A program made the translations under genes and the position numbers. The notes under the pieces were generated by a model. It searched no databases and was not told the origin of the DNA. It saw only the letters and a program-made list of their open reading frames with translations. Shown piece after piece: positions 48,401 to 59,000 of a stretch of 64,000 bases of DNA; the stretch's first letter is position 1; the number at the start of each line of letters is the position of its first letter. Source of the stretch: Liolophura sinensis (lineage: Eukaryota; Mollusca; Polyplacophora; Chitonida; Chitonidae); NCBI RefSeq assembly GCF_032854445.1, contig NC_088302.1, forward strand, positions 1,364,001-1,428,000, in the 5' to 3' direction.

Positions 48401-51400
48401 TTTCCACGAACATTTTACAATGATTATCTCACAAAATGGGTAATTAATTTGAAACCTCAACTCCCTATGGAAACACACTGACACTGGTCATCAGCTTAGT
48501 AAGGTAATGAAGAATATGGCAACACTATTTTACAGGTGAAAACACTTCACAGGTAGGCCTATCTTGATCTACAAGTATCAGATACGGTATACCTGTCCAA
48601 GCACTTTAAGGCCGGCTGTGCTCAACAGCGGGAGAGAAAAAGAGCGCCCGTCAGCTGTTAACAGTGTGACATTACAAACAATCGGTGAAATAAAAAACTG
48701 TCATTAAATGAAATAAAATAAATATATATGATTAATATTTTAATCAACACTATATCCTTGTTAACATCAATCAAACAATATTATTAAAAACAGTACATAT
48801 ACATGACAATTATCTGTACGAATTTTTCCTTCAAATGGGATAAAACCTGATGCTTTTAAAACTAGGAAAACATATACTAGTAGCTTGTAAAAATTTAGAG
48901 CTCTCTACCTGGACATGGATTGTGGATATTTGTACCAGAAAGTAAAACACGTGGTTGTACACTTCTCTATAATCAGATCACATGGTTCTTGGTTGGGTTA
49001 TGGGGTGTTTTTCATACACGTTTCCACAGCGTGACATCCCCCAGTTTACACAGAAGTAAGGCGAAAGCTGTAGTTGATGTTTGACTGGCTGCAGAGTCTA
49101 CAATGGGATGTTTGGTAGGAGTATGTGGTGTAAACACGTAGTCAAAACAAAACTTTCAGACGGAACTGATAAAGGCATCTGGCGCTCCACATATTTCACA
49201 AGAAGTGTCTTTTTCAGAATTGAGTTTTCCGGACATTTTACTGACATATATTCAGTTTTTCTCTATATTACAGCATACTTCTGAGTTTTTTTAAACTCCG
49301 TATTTAGTATTTTGAATCTATTGTTGGTTGACATCTACGAGCCCCTTTGTTGTAGCTATCTAGAGCAACATCACAAAACCTAGGAGCTCTCTCACACCAT
49401 CAGTACTAAACAATATGTTAATGGGAAAATACAAACAAAAAAAAATATCCAACCAAAGAGTATCAGCTCTGTTCCATGTTCAAAGGGCCGATGTTTGTTT
49501 TAGTTTGGAGCTTGGTCAGGGAGATGTTCATGGACACAAGCGTCATGTTTTAGCGGTCCTGCTCGTCCTCGTCCTGCATGGATGTAAGCATTAGGCCTAG
49601 CTGGCTGTACCGACTTCAGGGAATTTACTGATCATAGCAGAACCTTCTGATTGATAAGTGAACCTTTCAATCAGATTTTGGGAAGATATTTTCGTGCTCA
49701 ATCTGACTTTGCTAAGGAAAAATTTTTCCTCAAGCAATGACTCTCACAAGGCAGTTTTCTTGCTGGCTCACCCTGACAAGTTACTGCGGTTTTCTGCCCA
49801 ACATGTACGCATTGTGACCAGGGCAGCTGTTCTCAGTTCCCTGCTTATAACTGTGTGGTTCAAAATGCATCCGTTCAAAACTTAAGCTAACCACAAAATC
49901 CAGTTTATTGTATAGGCAATATCTGCCTATCCACTATAAGAAACTACACTGACAATCCTGACAGTGCTTCAGCGCTAGTGATTGGCTAAGTTCATATCGA
50001 CTTCTGCAACATAGCTATATCTAAATAAATTGTCTGTCAGTGCCATATCCCCAGTGCTGAACTTCATCTTCTCGGCTTTCAAAATTTTATAGAATTTTTT
50101 ACATATTCTTCTCTGATAACTGTGTCCTATATCATTTTTCTATGTGTATTTAGTGGCAGACTTCATGTTCACTTTAACATTAAAATCTTCACTTAACGGA
50201 CACATAGAAAGAAACTCTAAAAAAAGACTATGTTTCTATGCCAAATAAAGAAAATTATGCCCCAGAATTTTTGCTAAAAAAAGTTCATATTGGTGGTATT
50301 TTTATATATGTTAACTACCCCTCATATTATGCATATTTTCTGTCAACGGTCAGAGTTTTTCGGAAATTAGGTCGTCGTTGATCTTGCTTGGAACTCGGTG
50401 AACAAAGCTGAAGTGCCCCGTGCCCGGTGATCCGTGTCGCTACAGTGTGGGCAAGGTGACATGTACACAGATACTGCATGGCTTCTTCATGGCCAGCTGA
50501 GCCCCCACCTCCGCACACTGCCATACCATCTGTTCCCCACATCCCTGCCCCCATTCGCCTAGACCCATTCAGTCTATACCCCAACGAGTTCTTTTTAAAC
50601 TGGGATCATCGTTGATGTCACCACTGCAACCTACTTAATTTCTGGACTGATCAGTGGGGCTTTTACCCCCCAAAGTTGAAAACTTTGTACTGTTATATGT
50701 TATTACACATCATAATCTGCACATTAAGAAATAAAGCCAAAGCGTTTCATGTATCCTTTAATTTTAGGGTGAATGTGACTGAATATCAGTGACACTATCC
50801 CTCTCTCCAAGACATTTTGACATGTAAAATGTGGAAATTCAGGTTAAGTTCTTAATTTATTCCTGTCTTTCAGTCTAAAGCAGTCCTATGACTCCTGAGC
50901 TAACTTAATTATCACCAGCAGAACAGCAGAAAAGCCTGTAACAGAATATATAATACACACAGGACTATGTGTGTATGGTACCTGAAGGTCAGCACACCTG
51001 AGCCCCATAACACTACGGTCGCTTGATGACCACAGACACAGGTGAGGCTGTAGCTGATAACTGTGGATGATCTGTATCCTGCTGATGCTCCCAGACTCAA
51101 TGTCCACACACCTCAACAAGTGACCGTCCACGAACTCCAGGAGATGCTTCTGACTGGTGCAGGCAAAGATGTGACTTCGACAGAAGTTTAGCACCACCTC
51201 CTCACCCCTTGACCCATGCTGTTTATCTGCTGTGATTTCAACTTTATCCATAACAATGTTCCTGACAACAGAACTGTACTCATGGGGTATAATTCTCCGG
51301 ACATCTTCTCTTCTCAGTCTGTACTGCTTGTATATTTTTCCAGTCCACTCATACACTATGGCCAAAAAATGTGTCTCAGAAATGCCACTGGTTAAAGGAC

Positions 51401-52121
51401 TTTCATCTGCGGTTTTATTTGTGACTTTCAGAAAAAACTTCCCTAAGACAAGGATTTGCTTGCAGATACAGTTTTTAACTGTACTCCATCCTAATAAGTA
51501 ATAATCAGACTGTGCAAGACATTTGTCTTCATTATCATTCAAATCTGTTCTTGCAACATGTGCTAAGCTTTCAGTTTCACTTTCCAAACATACATGACCC
51601 AAGTAATTTCTGCTGTTGTCAACCCATATGAAGGATGGGCCGTCTATTATATGAATATTTCTGTGATGAATTCTCCGAAAATCTGTGTGGTCAACAAGAA
51701 ATTCCCCCTTATTGTAAAGATAAAGCGTGGATAAGCTGTGATCGAACTCGAAGACTCCAACACACTGACACCTGAAGGGCACATCGGTACGGTCAGTTTT
51801 CTTTTGGATCAAAACATACGGTCTGGACATCCCTGAATAGGAATCTGTACACTTCTGCAAGGAAATCAAACGAGCTGACCTACAATGTTCTATCGCTAAA
51901 GATATTGTTCTAATGAATTCGAAATGTGTTTCGGGTCTCGTGACGGAGGCCGATCCATCGCCAATTGGGCCAACACTTTGATCTTGCTGTCCCACATTTC
52001 TTGCGACTACAAAACGCGAGATCTGACACTCTAGGGACACGTTACTTTCCTCACTGACAATCTCAAGTTTCAACAGATAGCCAAGATGAGACGTGATCCA
52101 TGGAAATGGTGATGTCTCCAT
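38964..52121 (-). CDS. FANCB: Fanconi anaemia group B protein
   Basis: FANCB pairs with FANCL and FAAP100 in the nuclear Fanconi core complex that ubiquitinates FANCD2/FANCI at DNA crosslinks. The call rests on collinear similarity across the gene: AYSSVV-like HEYSSVVRNIV in exon 1, IVDDFLENGTDQLMLLH and WSLTDLG in exon 2 (human IDDF.GTEQ and ITDLG), WVIGVEV in exon 5, and SYFITDDFKFF with HYLYHVLP in the last exon. The eight clear exons give about 940 residues, against 859 in human. The start ATG (52121-52119) is the first Met after an in-frame TAA at 52202-52200. The last exon ends LYETMS-stop. Phases fit except between exons 7 and 8, where a small exon is missing. The protein evolves fast, so identity is low but the order holds. 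Confidence 0.9.
39675..41425. repeat. 50-bp array, last FANCB intron
   Basis: About 35 regular units of TCATCAACAATGGAAGCTGG, TGATCAGCATCACTTCTCCT and CACAGAGATC. On the gene strand units with CTCACCGAG read CTCGGTGAGG and those with CATCACC read TTGGTGATGAG, both donor-like. A candidate exon overlaps the right edge. Confidence 0.96.
41393..41432 (-). CDS. FANCB: Candidate 40-nt FANCB exon between exons 7 and 8
   Basis: Exon 7 ends phase 2 and exon 8 opens at phase 0, so an exon of length 1 mod 3 is needed. This one has acceptor ACTCAG|G, reads QEISRASIVHEIL and has donor ATCTTG|GTGATG. It meets the phase requirement, and its 3' half is the first unit of the 50-bp array, the pattern seen at other exons here. 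The splice sites are weak; this is a proposal only. Confidence 0.3.
41600..41840 (-). CDS. FANCB: FANCB exon 7
   Basis: It encodes VEVYRSRLSLDAVQSG to RQPLLKVMF. The acceptor is GTTGTAG|AT and the donor TTCAG|GTAAGT, phase 2. That phase does not fit exon 8 directly. Confidence 0.83.
42255..42610. repeat. 25-bp array, FANCB intron 6
   Basis: About 14 units of AGCTCAATGTGTATGCCAAA with AGAA, ACAA or GGATA variants. Confidence 0.94.
42850..43301 (-). CDS. FANCB: FANCB exon 6
   Basis: It encodes ELGQLALSACLPSHVGL, TVLCVLSQPLFGVTVTD, TFTVFCGKVEFSKEDLFE and KKRELG. The acceptor is TTTCAG|A and the donor ACTAG|GTACAT, phase 1. The TVFCGKVEFSKEDL stretch resembles the human VVCGRVFLSLEDL. Confidence 0.88.
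43620..43769. mobile_element. 150-bp near-perfect hairpin, MITE-like
   Basis: Two arms of about 63 bp (43620-43683 and 43707-43769) are inverted copies with few mismatches. The outer end is ATATTGCACAGTGAAGG against CCTTCAGTGTGCAATAT, the inner end TGATAACC against GGTTATCA, and the loop is about 23 nt. It lies between FANCB exons 5 and 6. A foldback MITE is most likely; a small-RNA hairpin is possible. Confidence 0.7.
44023..44174 (-). CDS. FANCB: FANCB exon 5
   Basis: It encodes PSLVPLLGHPENFG to CDGCWVIGVEV, matching the human region with DDSLVVGVK. The donor GAAGT|GTGTAA was chosen over the nearby GTAACA because it gives the phase 2 that exon 6 needs. Confidence 0.82.
44844..44966 (-). 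CDS. FANCB: FANCB exon 4
   Basis: It has 41 codons, SDINRLVELTSEAHDRQRLV to DSVIPDQ. The acceptor is TTTCAG|T and the donor ACCAG|GTGAGA, phase 0. Confidence 0.82.
45226..45303 (-). CDS. FANCB: FANCB exon 3
   Basis: It has 26 codons (ASSSCSNQEDMSSIQAALKA) and phase 0 at both ends, with acceptor TTCCAG|G and donor CTTCAG|GTATCC. It is helical and falls where vertebrate FANCB has its short coiled segment. Confidence 0.8.
45430..45495 (+). mobile_element. Second-family SINE tail
   Basis: CGTCATATGATTGAAAAATT followed by GTTAGGTATCATGTAAAACC is the tail of the family. It lies in FANCB intron 2. Confidence 0.5.
45577..45741 (-). CDS. FANCB: FANCB exon 2
   Basis: It encodes SEVIVDDFLENGTDQLMLLH and WSLTDLGPNF, the best-conserved block with vertebrate FANCB. 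The acceptor is ATCGTAG|G and the donor CAATGT|GTAAAT, phase 0. Confidence 0.88.
45835..46770. repeat. 28-bp array with higher-order units, FANCB intron 1
   Basis: Basic unit GTGTACCATATGTGAAGTCT plus GTCAATA. A longer insert (CTAACTTCAAGGCGTACATT and ACTGACTAGAG) recurs about six times, marking block duplications. It starts 95 bp upstream of exon 2. Confidence 0.94.
46771..50981. other. FANCB intron 1, unique part
   Basis: About 4.2 kb without an exon that fits FANCB phases. Short frames such as 49658-49885 show no family signature. The G-rich tract at 47439 is the only notable element. Confidence 0.5.
47439..47463 (+). other. G-rich tract, potential G-quadruplex
   Basis: GGGTGGGGGTGGGGGGGGTG followed by GGGGG gives four or more G runs in 25 bp in FANCB intron 1, on the strand opposite the transcript's sense. 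Confidence 0.6.
50982..52121 (-). CDS. FANCB: FANCB exon 1
   Basis: It has 380 codons from METSPFPW to RCADLQ and ends phase 0 at TTCAG|GTACCA. It covers the N-terminal region, predicted to be a beta-propeller by homology. IDGPSFIWVDN aligns with the human NGPLILW segment. Confidence 0.9.
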
Positions 52122-52284
52122 CGTAAAAGCACATGGTTTCGATCTGTCACCGTTGGGTACATATGAAATACCGCGCCATGTGCCTGTCTCGTCGACCAAT
52201 TAACATGCTCCTTACAAAGAAACGTTGCACACTAAAAATGCTAGCCACGTTTAATGCCAATTTTCAGCACAAATAACGAACAAG

Positions 52285-52356
<72 letters not shown>

Positions 52357-52980
52357 GATAAGGTGGTGTTCAGTATAGAAAGACAAAGAAAGATAAATGA
52401 AAAAGCCCATAGCCGTCCACACCGGTTCATGCCTATTATAAATATACAGTGAATAAACATTGATTCTCTATTATATTAAATTCCAGAGAAATTTTGTCTA
52501 ATACACTAGGTCTGTACCAAGAATAACTAAGTTCCGGTGGTAAAATGTGCGCTGTCTGGAAAAAATAGTCCCACATGCTGAGTACTCAGTTAATACTTTT
52601 CGTAATATATTAGATTATAATCAAGCAAGCCAAATTTGTCGTTGTTTGAAGTGTTTTTTTTTTTCCTTTTAAGGATTGTAAGGTATCTAGTCAAAAGAGA
52701 AAGGACTTCTTTGGGTTAATCTCAGGTGAGATGTGACTAACGTGTAAATGCAATTTAATTCCGATATAGTCCAAACAGCAGTCAAACACTTTCCTGTAAT
52801 CGATAGCTTTTAAATGTAGCTCGGCACATGAAGATCTACAGAGCATTAAATAAAGTGAAATGTTGTTGTTCGGATACACATCAAATCTTAAACCAGAATA
52901 TCACTGCAGTTAACCAATAGCAGTCGTCGTAACAAAACAAATACGTCACGTTACCGGAAGTAAACGCAAAAAATATAAAC
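52122..52980. promoter_or_regulatory. Divergent FANCB-MOSPD2 promoter
   Basis: The region of 859 bp separates the two start codons. On the MOSPD2 side are CCAAT (52914-52918), a CRE-like TACGTCA (52942-52948) and an ETS site ACCGGAAGT (52953-52961), within 70 bp of the ATG. A reverse-strand ETS core (TTCCGG, 52532-52537) lies towards FANCB. An AT microsatellite (52289-52355) sits near the FANCB end. ETS and CCAAT motifs without a TATA box are typical of bidirectional housekeeping promoters. Confidence 0.65.
52289..52355. repeat. (AT)n microsatellite in the divergent promoter
   Basis: A pure AT dinucleotide run of about 66 bp lies roughly 170 bp upstream of the FANCB start. Confidence 0.98.
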
Positions 52981-53025
52981 ATGGGTGAAGTGGCAGACGA
53001 CGTTGACGAAACTGTCACCCCAGAA
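52981..53025 (+). CDS. MOSPD2: MOSPD2 exon 1
   Basis: It has 15 codons, MGEVADDVDETVTPE, with donor AGAA|GTAAGT, phase 0. It is short and acidic. It is supported by the strong donor and the fit to exon 2 rather than by conservation. Confidence 0.75.
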
Positions 53026-56000
53026 GTAAGTATTTTGACAATATTTCCTCTTCACTGTCCTGCAAACTTTTGACACCGTGGTAAACCTTTCCTTACTGTC
53101 TTTTTCAGGATAAAGATCCGAGGATAGACAAGCTTCGACAAATGTTTTTAGATGAGTTTGCAGGTAAGGCATAAAGCAGATTTGACAGCATTGTGAGTGT
53201 CATTGAGCAGTGACCGGTGAATGCCTTATGGACGAGGGTTAATAGTTAGGACAAGTTTACGAACTGTTCTGCTGTTCGCTTCAATTACAAAGTGACATGG
53301 ATGTTGCAAGCATATATAGCTCCGTTCTGCACGGTATTAACACGTTGACAGACTCCCTTTGCTGGCTCGTCGTCATATGACTGAAAAATTGTTATGCACG
53401 ACGTTAAACCCTAAGCACCCACTCGCTCTATCTATTTGCTGGCAGAGACCCTAGGAGTAATCTCCCTTCTGACCACCAGTGAAATAAGTTTCAGTATTTT
53501 TATGGTCATCCTGCACATCTCTGTGGCTCGACTCTGTTCCTTTCACGTTTAGCCAAAGAGATACAGCTGGCTTAATTAAAATCAAACACACTTCCTGCAT
53601 CAAAGTCCAGAGTATTTTCGCCCGGCCCAAACATCACACCATCGTTTTAGTAACAACATGACAGGAATAATCTCCCTTGTGCATGTTAAGATTGGAGGAT
53701 GAAAATACTTTTGACTGCGAGCGACACAGTCTGTTTGATCTGAATTAAGCCAGCAGTGTCTCTGTGGCTAGTAGCAGAAGGACACGGTCCAAGCCATGGA
53801 GATGCGCAGGGCTTTTGCCCCCGAAACATCCTAATATTCTGCAATGAAAATGCCTTTGACTTGTTATATCAGCATTTCTGGAGGGAGTGTTCAGTGGAGA
53901 TCAGCTGGATGTTTTGTTGCCTACTGGTTCAGTTTGGGCCTTAAGTAAGTTGATTAGTCAGGTAACTGGAAAGGTGCTGTGGTTTTCACCAGGAATGGCC
54001 TAACTGGACAGGTGCTGTGGTTTTACCAGACATTGCTTAACTGAACAGGTAGTGTGGTTTCACCAGGCATGGCCTAACTGGATAGGTGCTGTGGTTTTCA
54101 CTGGGCATTGCCAAACTGGACAGATAGTGTGGTTTCACCAGGCATTGCCTAACTGGATAGGTGCTGTGGTTTTCACTGGGCTTTGCCTAACTGGACAGAT
54201 GCTGTGTTTTTCACCAGGCATTGCCTAACTGGACCGGTGCTGTGGTTTCACCAGGCATTGCCTAACTGGACAGGTGCTGTGGTTTTCACCAGGCATTGCC
54301 GAACTGGACAGGTACTGTGGTTTCACCAGGCATTGCCTAACTGGACAAGTGCTGTGGTTTTGACCAGGCAATGCCTACTTTACTCTACCCATAAACCTCA
54401 CCTAACTATTAAAATGCAATATTCTAGAGAATGGCTAACAACGTACTTTAAATCTTCAACCTTTTCAAGCACTTAAGCACTTTTTTGTGTGGAATTTATT
54501 CCTATAATTATTATGAAAGTGATGCTAAAAATGATTTGTTTGTGTCACCAAAGATGCAAGCTTCGTAAAACTGTGCAAATTATTTTACTACACCCCATAG
54601 CTCTCTCAGAATGTTTCAAAATATTGGTTGTAGAGGCTGTTGAAAAGGTTGGAAGAAAAGGTATGAAAAGGTATCAAATTAAATGAATCAGTATATTCTT
54701 TCAGGATATTATGGAAGGCTATGATGGCTTTCCATTGTTTACCTCTTGTTTGATTTCAGAGAATATTGAGAAGGGTCTATACGATGACCGCGACGTGAGC
54801 CGTGTCAAATGTGAGGACCAGTATGTGAGGTGTTTTGTGGAGGACAGAGATAAGCTGGAGGATTCCTTGGCTATGATGCATGAGTCCCTGAAATGGAGGA
54901 TGGAAATAGGATTAAATGGTACATGTTACTACAGGATTAAATGGTACAGGTTAATGATTAAATAATACAGGTTACTGCAGGATTATGTGGTACAGGCTAT
55001 TACAGGATTAAATGGTACAGGTCACTGTAGGACTATATGGTATGGATTACAGCAGGGTTAAATGGTTCCCGTTACTGCAGGATTGAATGGTACAGACTAC
55101 TGCAGAATTAAATGATACAGATTTCTGCAGGCTTAAATGGTACAGGCCACTGAAACATTAAAAGGTACAGGTTACTGCAGGATTAAATGGTACAGGCTAC
55201 TACAGGACTAAATGATACAGGTTACTGCAGGATTAAATGGTACAGGTTACTGAAGGATTAAAAGGTAAGGGTTACATCAGGATTAAATGGTACGGGCTAC
55301 TGCAGGTTAAGTGGTGCAGGTTATCAAAGGATTGAATGGTACACGTTACTTTAAGATTATGTCCGGGTTTCTCCAGGATTAAATGGTACACTCCTGATAA
55401 CTTGACTTTGATTGCATAATATCTTACTTGTTTAATATTTATTACTTTTTCTTTTCTTTGAGAAACTCATAGATTGTAACTCTGGTGGTTTGTAGTATGT
55501 GCAAATTCCGTTCTCTATTCTGTTTCTTTCTTATTTCAGATTTAACTGAAGATAACTTTAACCGATGGATGTGGGATTTAGGGGCTGTTTTCTTTCATAA
55601 CACAGATAAGGATGGACACAAAATTTGTGAGTGTTTGTGATCACTAGGAGTAGTTTTCTTTTTTTAAAGATCATTAAATGCAAGGGAAAGTCAGATGTAA
55701 TATAAATGTCCATTGAGTTTGGAAATATTGTAATTAACATGTCCGTTGAGTTCTAATGTGTTTTACAGCCTCTAAATATCTTCATGCCTCGATGATGCCC
55801 GATGTCATGAATTACACGAATTCTAGGGTAGTGTGATCAGCTTTATAGTTAAAGTCATCACAAACATGATACGTGTAACTTGTTTGATGATTGGAGTGAA
55901 GATGACTTTGTCTTGTTTTGGGGCTGGCATTGTTTGGGTATGGATGGTGCCTGGCTGCCAGGTGAAGGAGATAGTGACTTTAGCTCTGACTACGAACATC

Positions 56001-59000
56001 AAGTACAACCTGTACAGCATAAGAAAGGCTCAGTGCTGTGGACTGTATGATCTTTGAACATGCCTGCATTACTGTGAAGACAATTTGGAGTATCTGCTAC
56101 CAGCCTGATTGACTAACATTGAAGAAACAGTTTTCCCACCTGAAACTGCACTCAGAAAGTCAAGATAACTGCCAGTGAACCAGTTATGTGTTGCACAAAT
56201 AACTCTAATGAATCAAGCCTTTGGGCTTCACCTCAGCAGATTTGGGTCAACATACCAACTGTAAAAGTGTGTGGAATCCAATATCTCCAGTAAACTCAAC
56301 TAGAACAGATTCACCAACAGCATTGTTGTTAGACTTAATTTAGGAGAAGCCTCATGTTGGCGTAAGCATCAAATCCGATGTGAGAAATGTATTGGACTAG
56401 GTCATTAAAACAATAGCATGCTGGCCAAGTGCTTCTCAAGAGTGTCGATAACAATGTTTTCTCCTCACTGTGCTCATCAAACTGTTGCATTGACTGTGAC
56501 TCTCCTTAACTTTTATGTGTGTGTGCTGAGGAATCTAAAACAGTGCCAAATAACTCTGTTTTAAATGTTGTACGTTGTGATGACTGTGATGAAATGCAGG
56601 ACAACAATAAGACAAGTAGATGTGAAACATTCAAATCAAACTGTCTAAGACCTGTGGAGACGGACAATTCTCCTAATTATGAAAAATGTATCCGTGTCTT
56701 CCAATGTTGATATGTTATTCTCGTGTTCTGCCCAAGTCTTTAATCATGCAGTAGTACTTCCCTCATGCCTTACTCCCATCATGTCTGTTATACTTATACG
56801 TATAAAGTTACATGAATGTAAACCTTTTATTATTTATTGAGGACAGCTGTACCTCTGATCAGACATTTCTCCTCCCACAAAACCTTGGTCAGCACAATGT
56901 TCCCCTTAAGCCCAACAAAATCAGTCTTCTATTTGCTCTTCAATTCCTGGTCCATTCTTAAATCTACCAACTTAAGGAATTCGTCTCGCCCACTGAAATG
57001 TGTGCCACATTATGCCCAAACTTGATCAATTTAAGTCTGGCCATCTAAACCAAAACTAGAAATAATATGATTCACTTTTCAAGCCAGCAAAGGCGAAATC
57101 ATTCTTAACCTGCTGTGTATGCAGACCCAAAACTCTGTCAGCATGAATGTAAGAATCTGAAACAAACTTAGTAAATGTATATCATGAACAAAAAGAGCTA
57201 GTTCTCCATAGTGATTTTAATGTGGACTTTAGTAAAATCACTCCTAATGCTTAGTGGACTAGTATGACAGAATCTTTAAATCTGCTTCAACTTGTTAAGT
57301 CAGCCACCCACATCACTTCATCCACATCAACTCTCATGGATCACATATATGTGACCTCAACTGAGGTAGTTGTATCAGGTCCCTGTTCTAGCCATAAATG
57401 ATCATTCTCCAGTCTGTGTCACCCTCAAAGCAATGATTAACTACAGTATGAAGCATGTTACAAATCAGTATAGAGTATGTGAAGATTTCAACTACAATTT
57501 TTTCCACCAAGACTTAATCGATGTGCCTTGGGAAACTATAGATCACATAATAAATCCTTAAGCGGGCTGTGAATGAATGGTCAGATCTATTCCAAGATGC
57601 TCTAAATAAACATGTCCCCTTGAAAACAAGACGAGTCAAGTACCTTTTAAAACCATCGTGGGTTACAGAAGATATTCTAAATTCTATGTATCAACGAGAT
57701 ATGTACAAAGGAAAGAGACATGAGGCAAATCCCAAGCACTGGAAAAATAAAGTAAACAATACAATTGCTTGTGCAAAGAAGCGGCCATTCTCAACTGGCT
57801 TGAAAACGAATACATCTTCTCCGAACAGAATCTGGGAGATCCTGAGAAAATGTAATCCTAAACAAAAGAGTCTATAATCAGATGCCATCACTGATGAGGA
57901 TGGCAATGTAATAAATGATCCAGCTAAAACTAGCCATATTTTCAATATCTTTTTCTCAAATGTAGCCCAACATTTGATGGATAATAATAATATAAACAAG
58001 GACAGTTTTGTTCAGAGCCTTGAAAAACTCAGGGAACAAGTTGAGGAAAAAGTTCCTCATGATACCTTCTTTTTCATACCAAATGTCACGTATGTTTCTG
58101 TTTTACAATACCTTTGAGACCTTGATAAAAGTAAGGCCAGTGGTCTAGACAATATCAACGCTGAATTTCTTTCATCAGTTGCCCCTATTATTGCAACATC
58201 TTTGACCATACTAATAAGCAAATGTCTTATGAGCAGTTCTTTTCCAGACGTGGATAACTGCTAAAGTTATCCCTCTTCACAAAGGGAGCCCAAAGAATAA
58301 AGTTGAAAAATATCGTCCAGTATCTGTCCTACCCATTCTTTCAAAAATCATTGAATGACATGCTCATAACTGTCTGTGTGAGTATATCTCTCAAATTTTA
58401 AACTATTGCATGAAAATAAATCTGGTTTTCGTTCCTTATGCTCTTGTTGAACTGCATTGCTGAAAATGGATGAACATTGGCGTAGGGCGATAGATAATGG
58501 GGAAGTTATTGGAACCGTACTTGTAGACTTCAAGAAAGCATTCGAGACTGTTAATCATGATATATTACATAAAAAAACTTAAATTATACAAATTTCACTC
58601 AACTGCTTTACTTTTTTCCAGTATAACCTAATGTATCTAACAGACAGCAGGAGGATGTTGTTGGAGGAGAAATGTCTGATGCTATGGATATTAAGGCGGG
58701 TGTTCTGCAAGGCTCCATATTGGGACCTTTACTTTTTATACTTGTGTACTTTATAGAAATGATCTACCATTATTTATAAAAGACAGTTGCAATTCTACTG
58801 ACAACTTTGCTGATGACACAACTATATAGTGCTCCTACGGCAATATGTCTGACCTTGAGCGCAATCCTAACAGTGGTATGGATCACGTTAAAGACTGGTA
58901 CGACAAAAGCATCATGTTCATTAATCCCCCAAAATCTAAATACATGATACGGGGCTCCAGGCAATGGCTGCAGTCAATCAAACATGTTCCTGTCTCTGTT

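Noticed and set aside
48209-48484. Extra FANCB exon or membrane-protein gene in intron 1
   Set aside because: Exons 1 and 2 already join at phase 0 and align without a gap; the frame shows no conserved segment.
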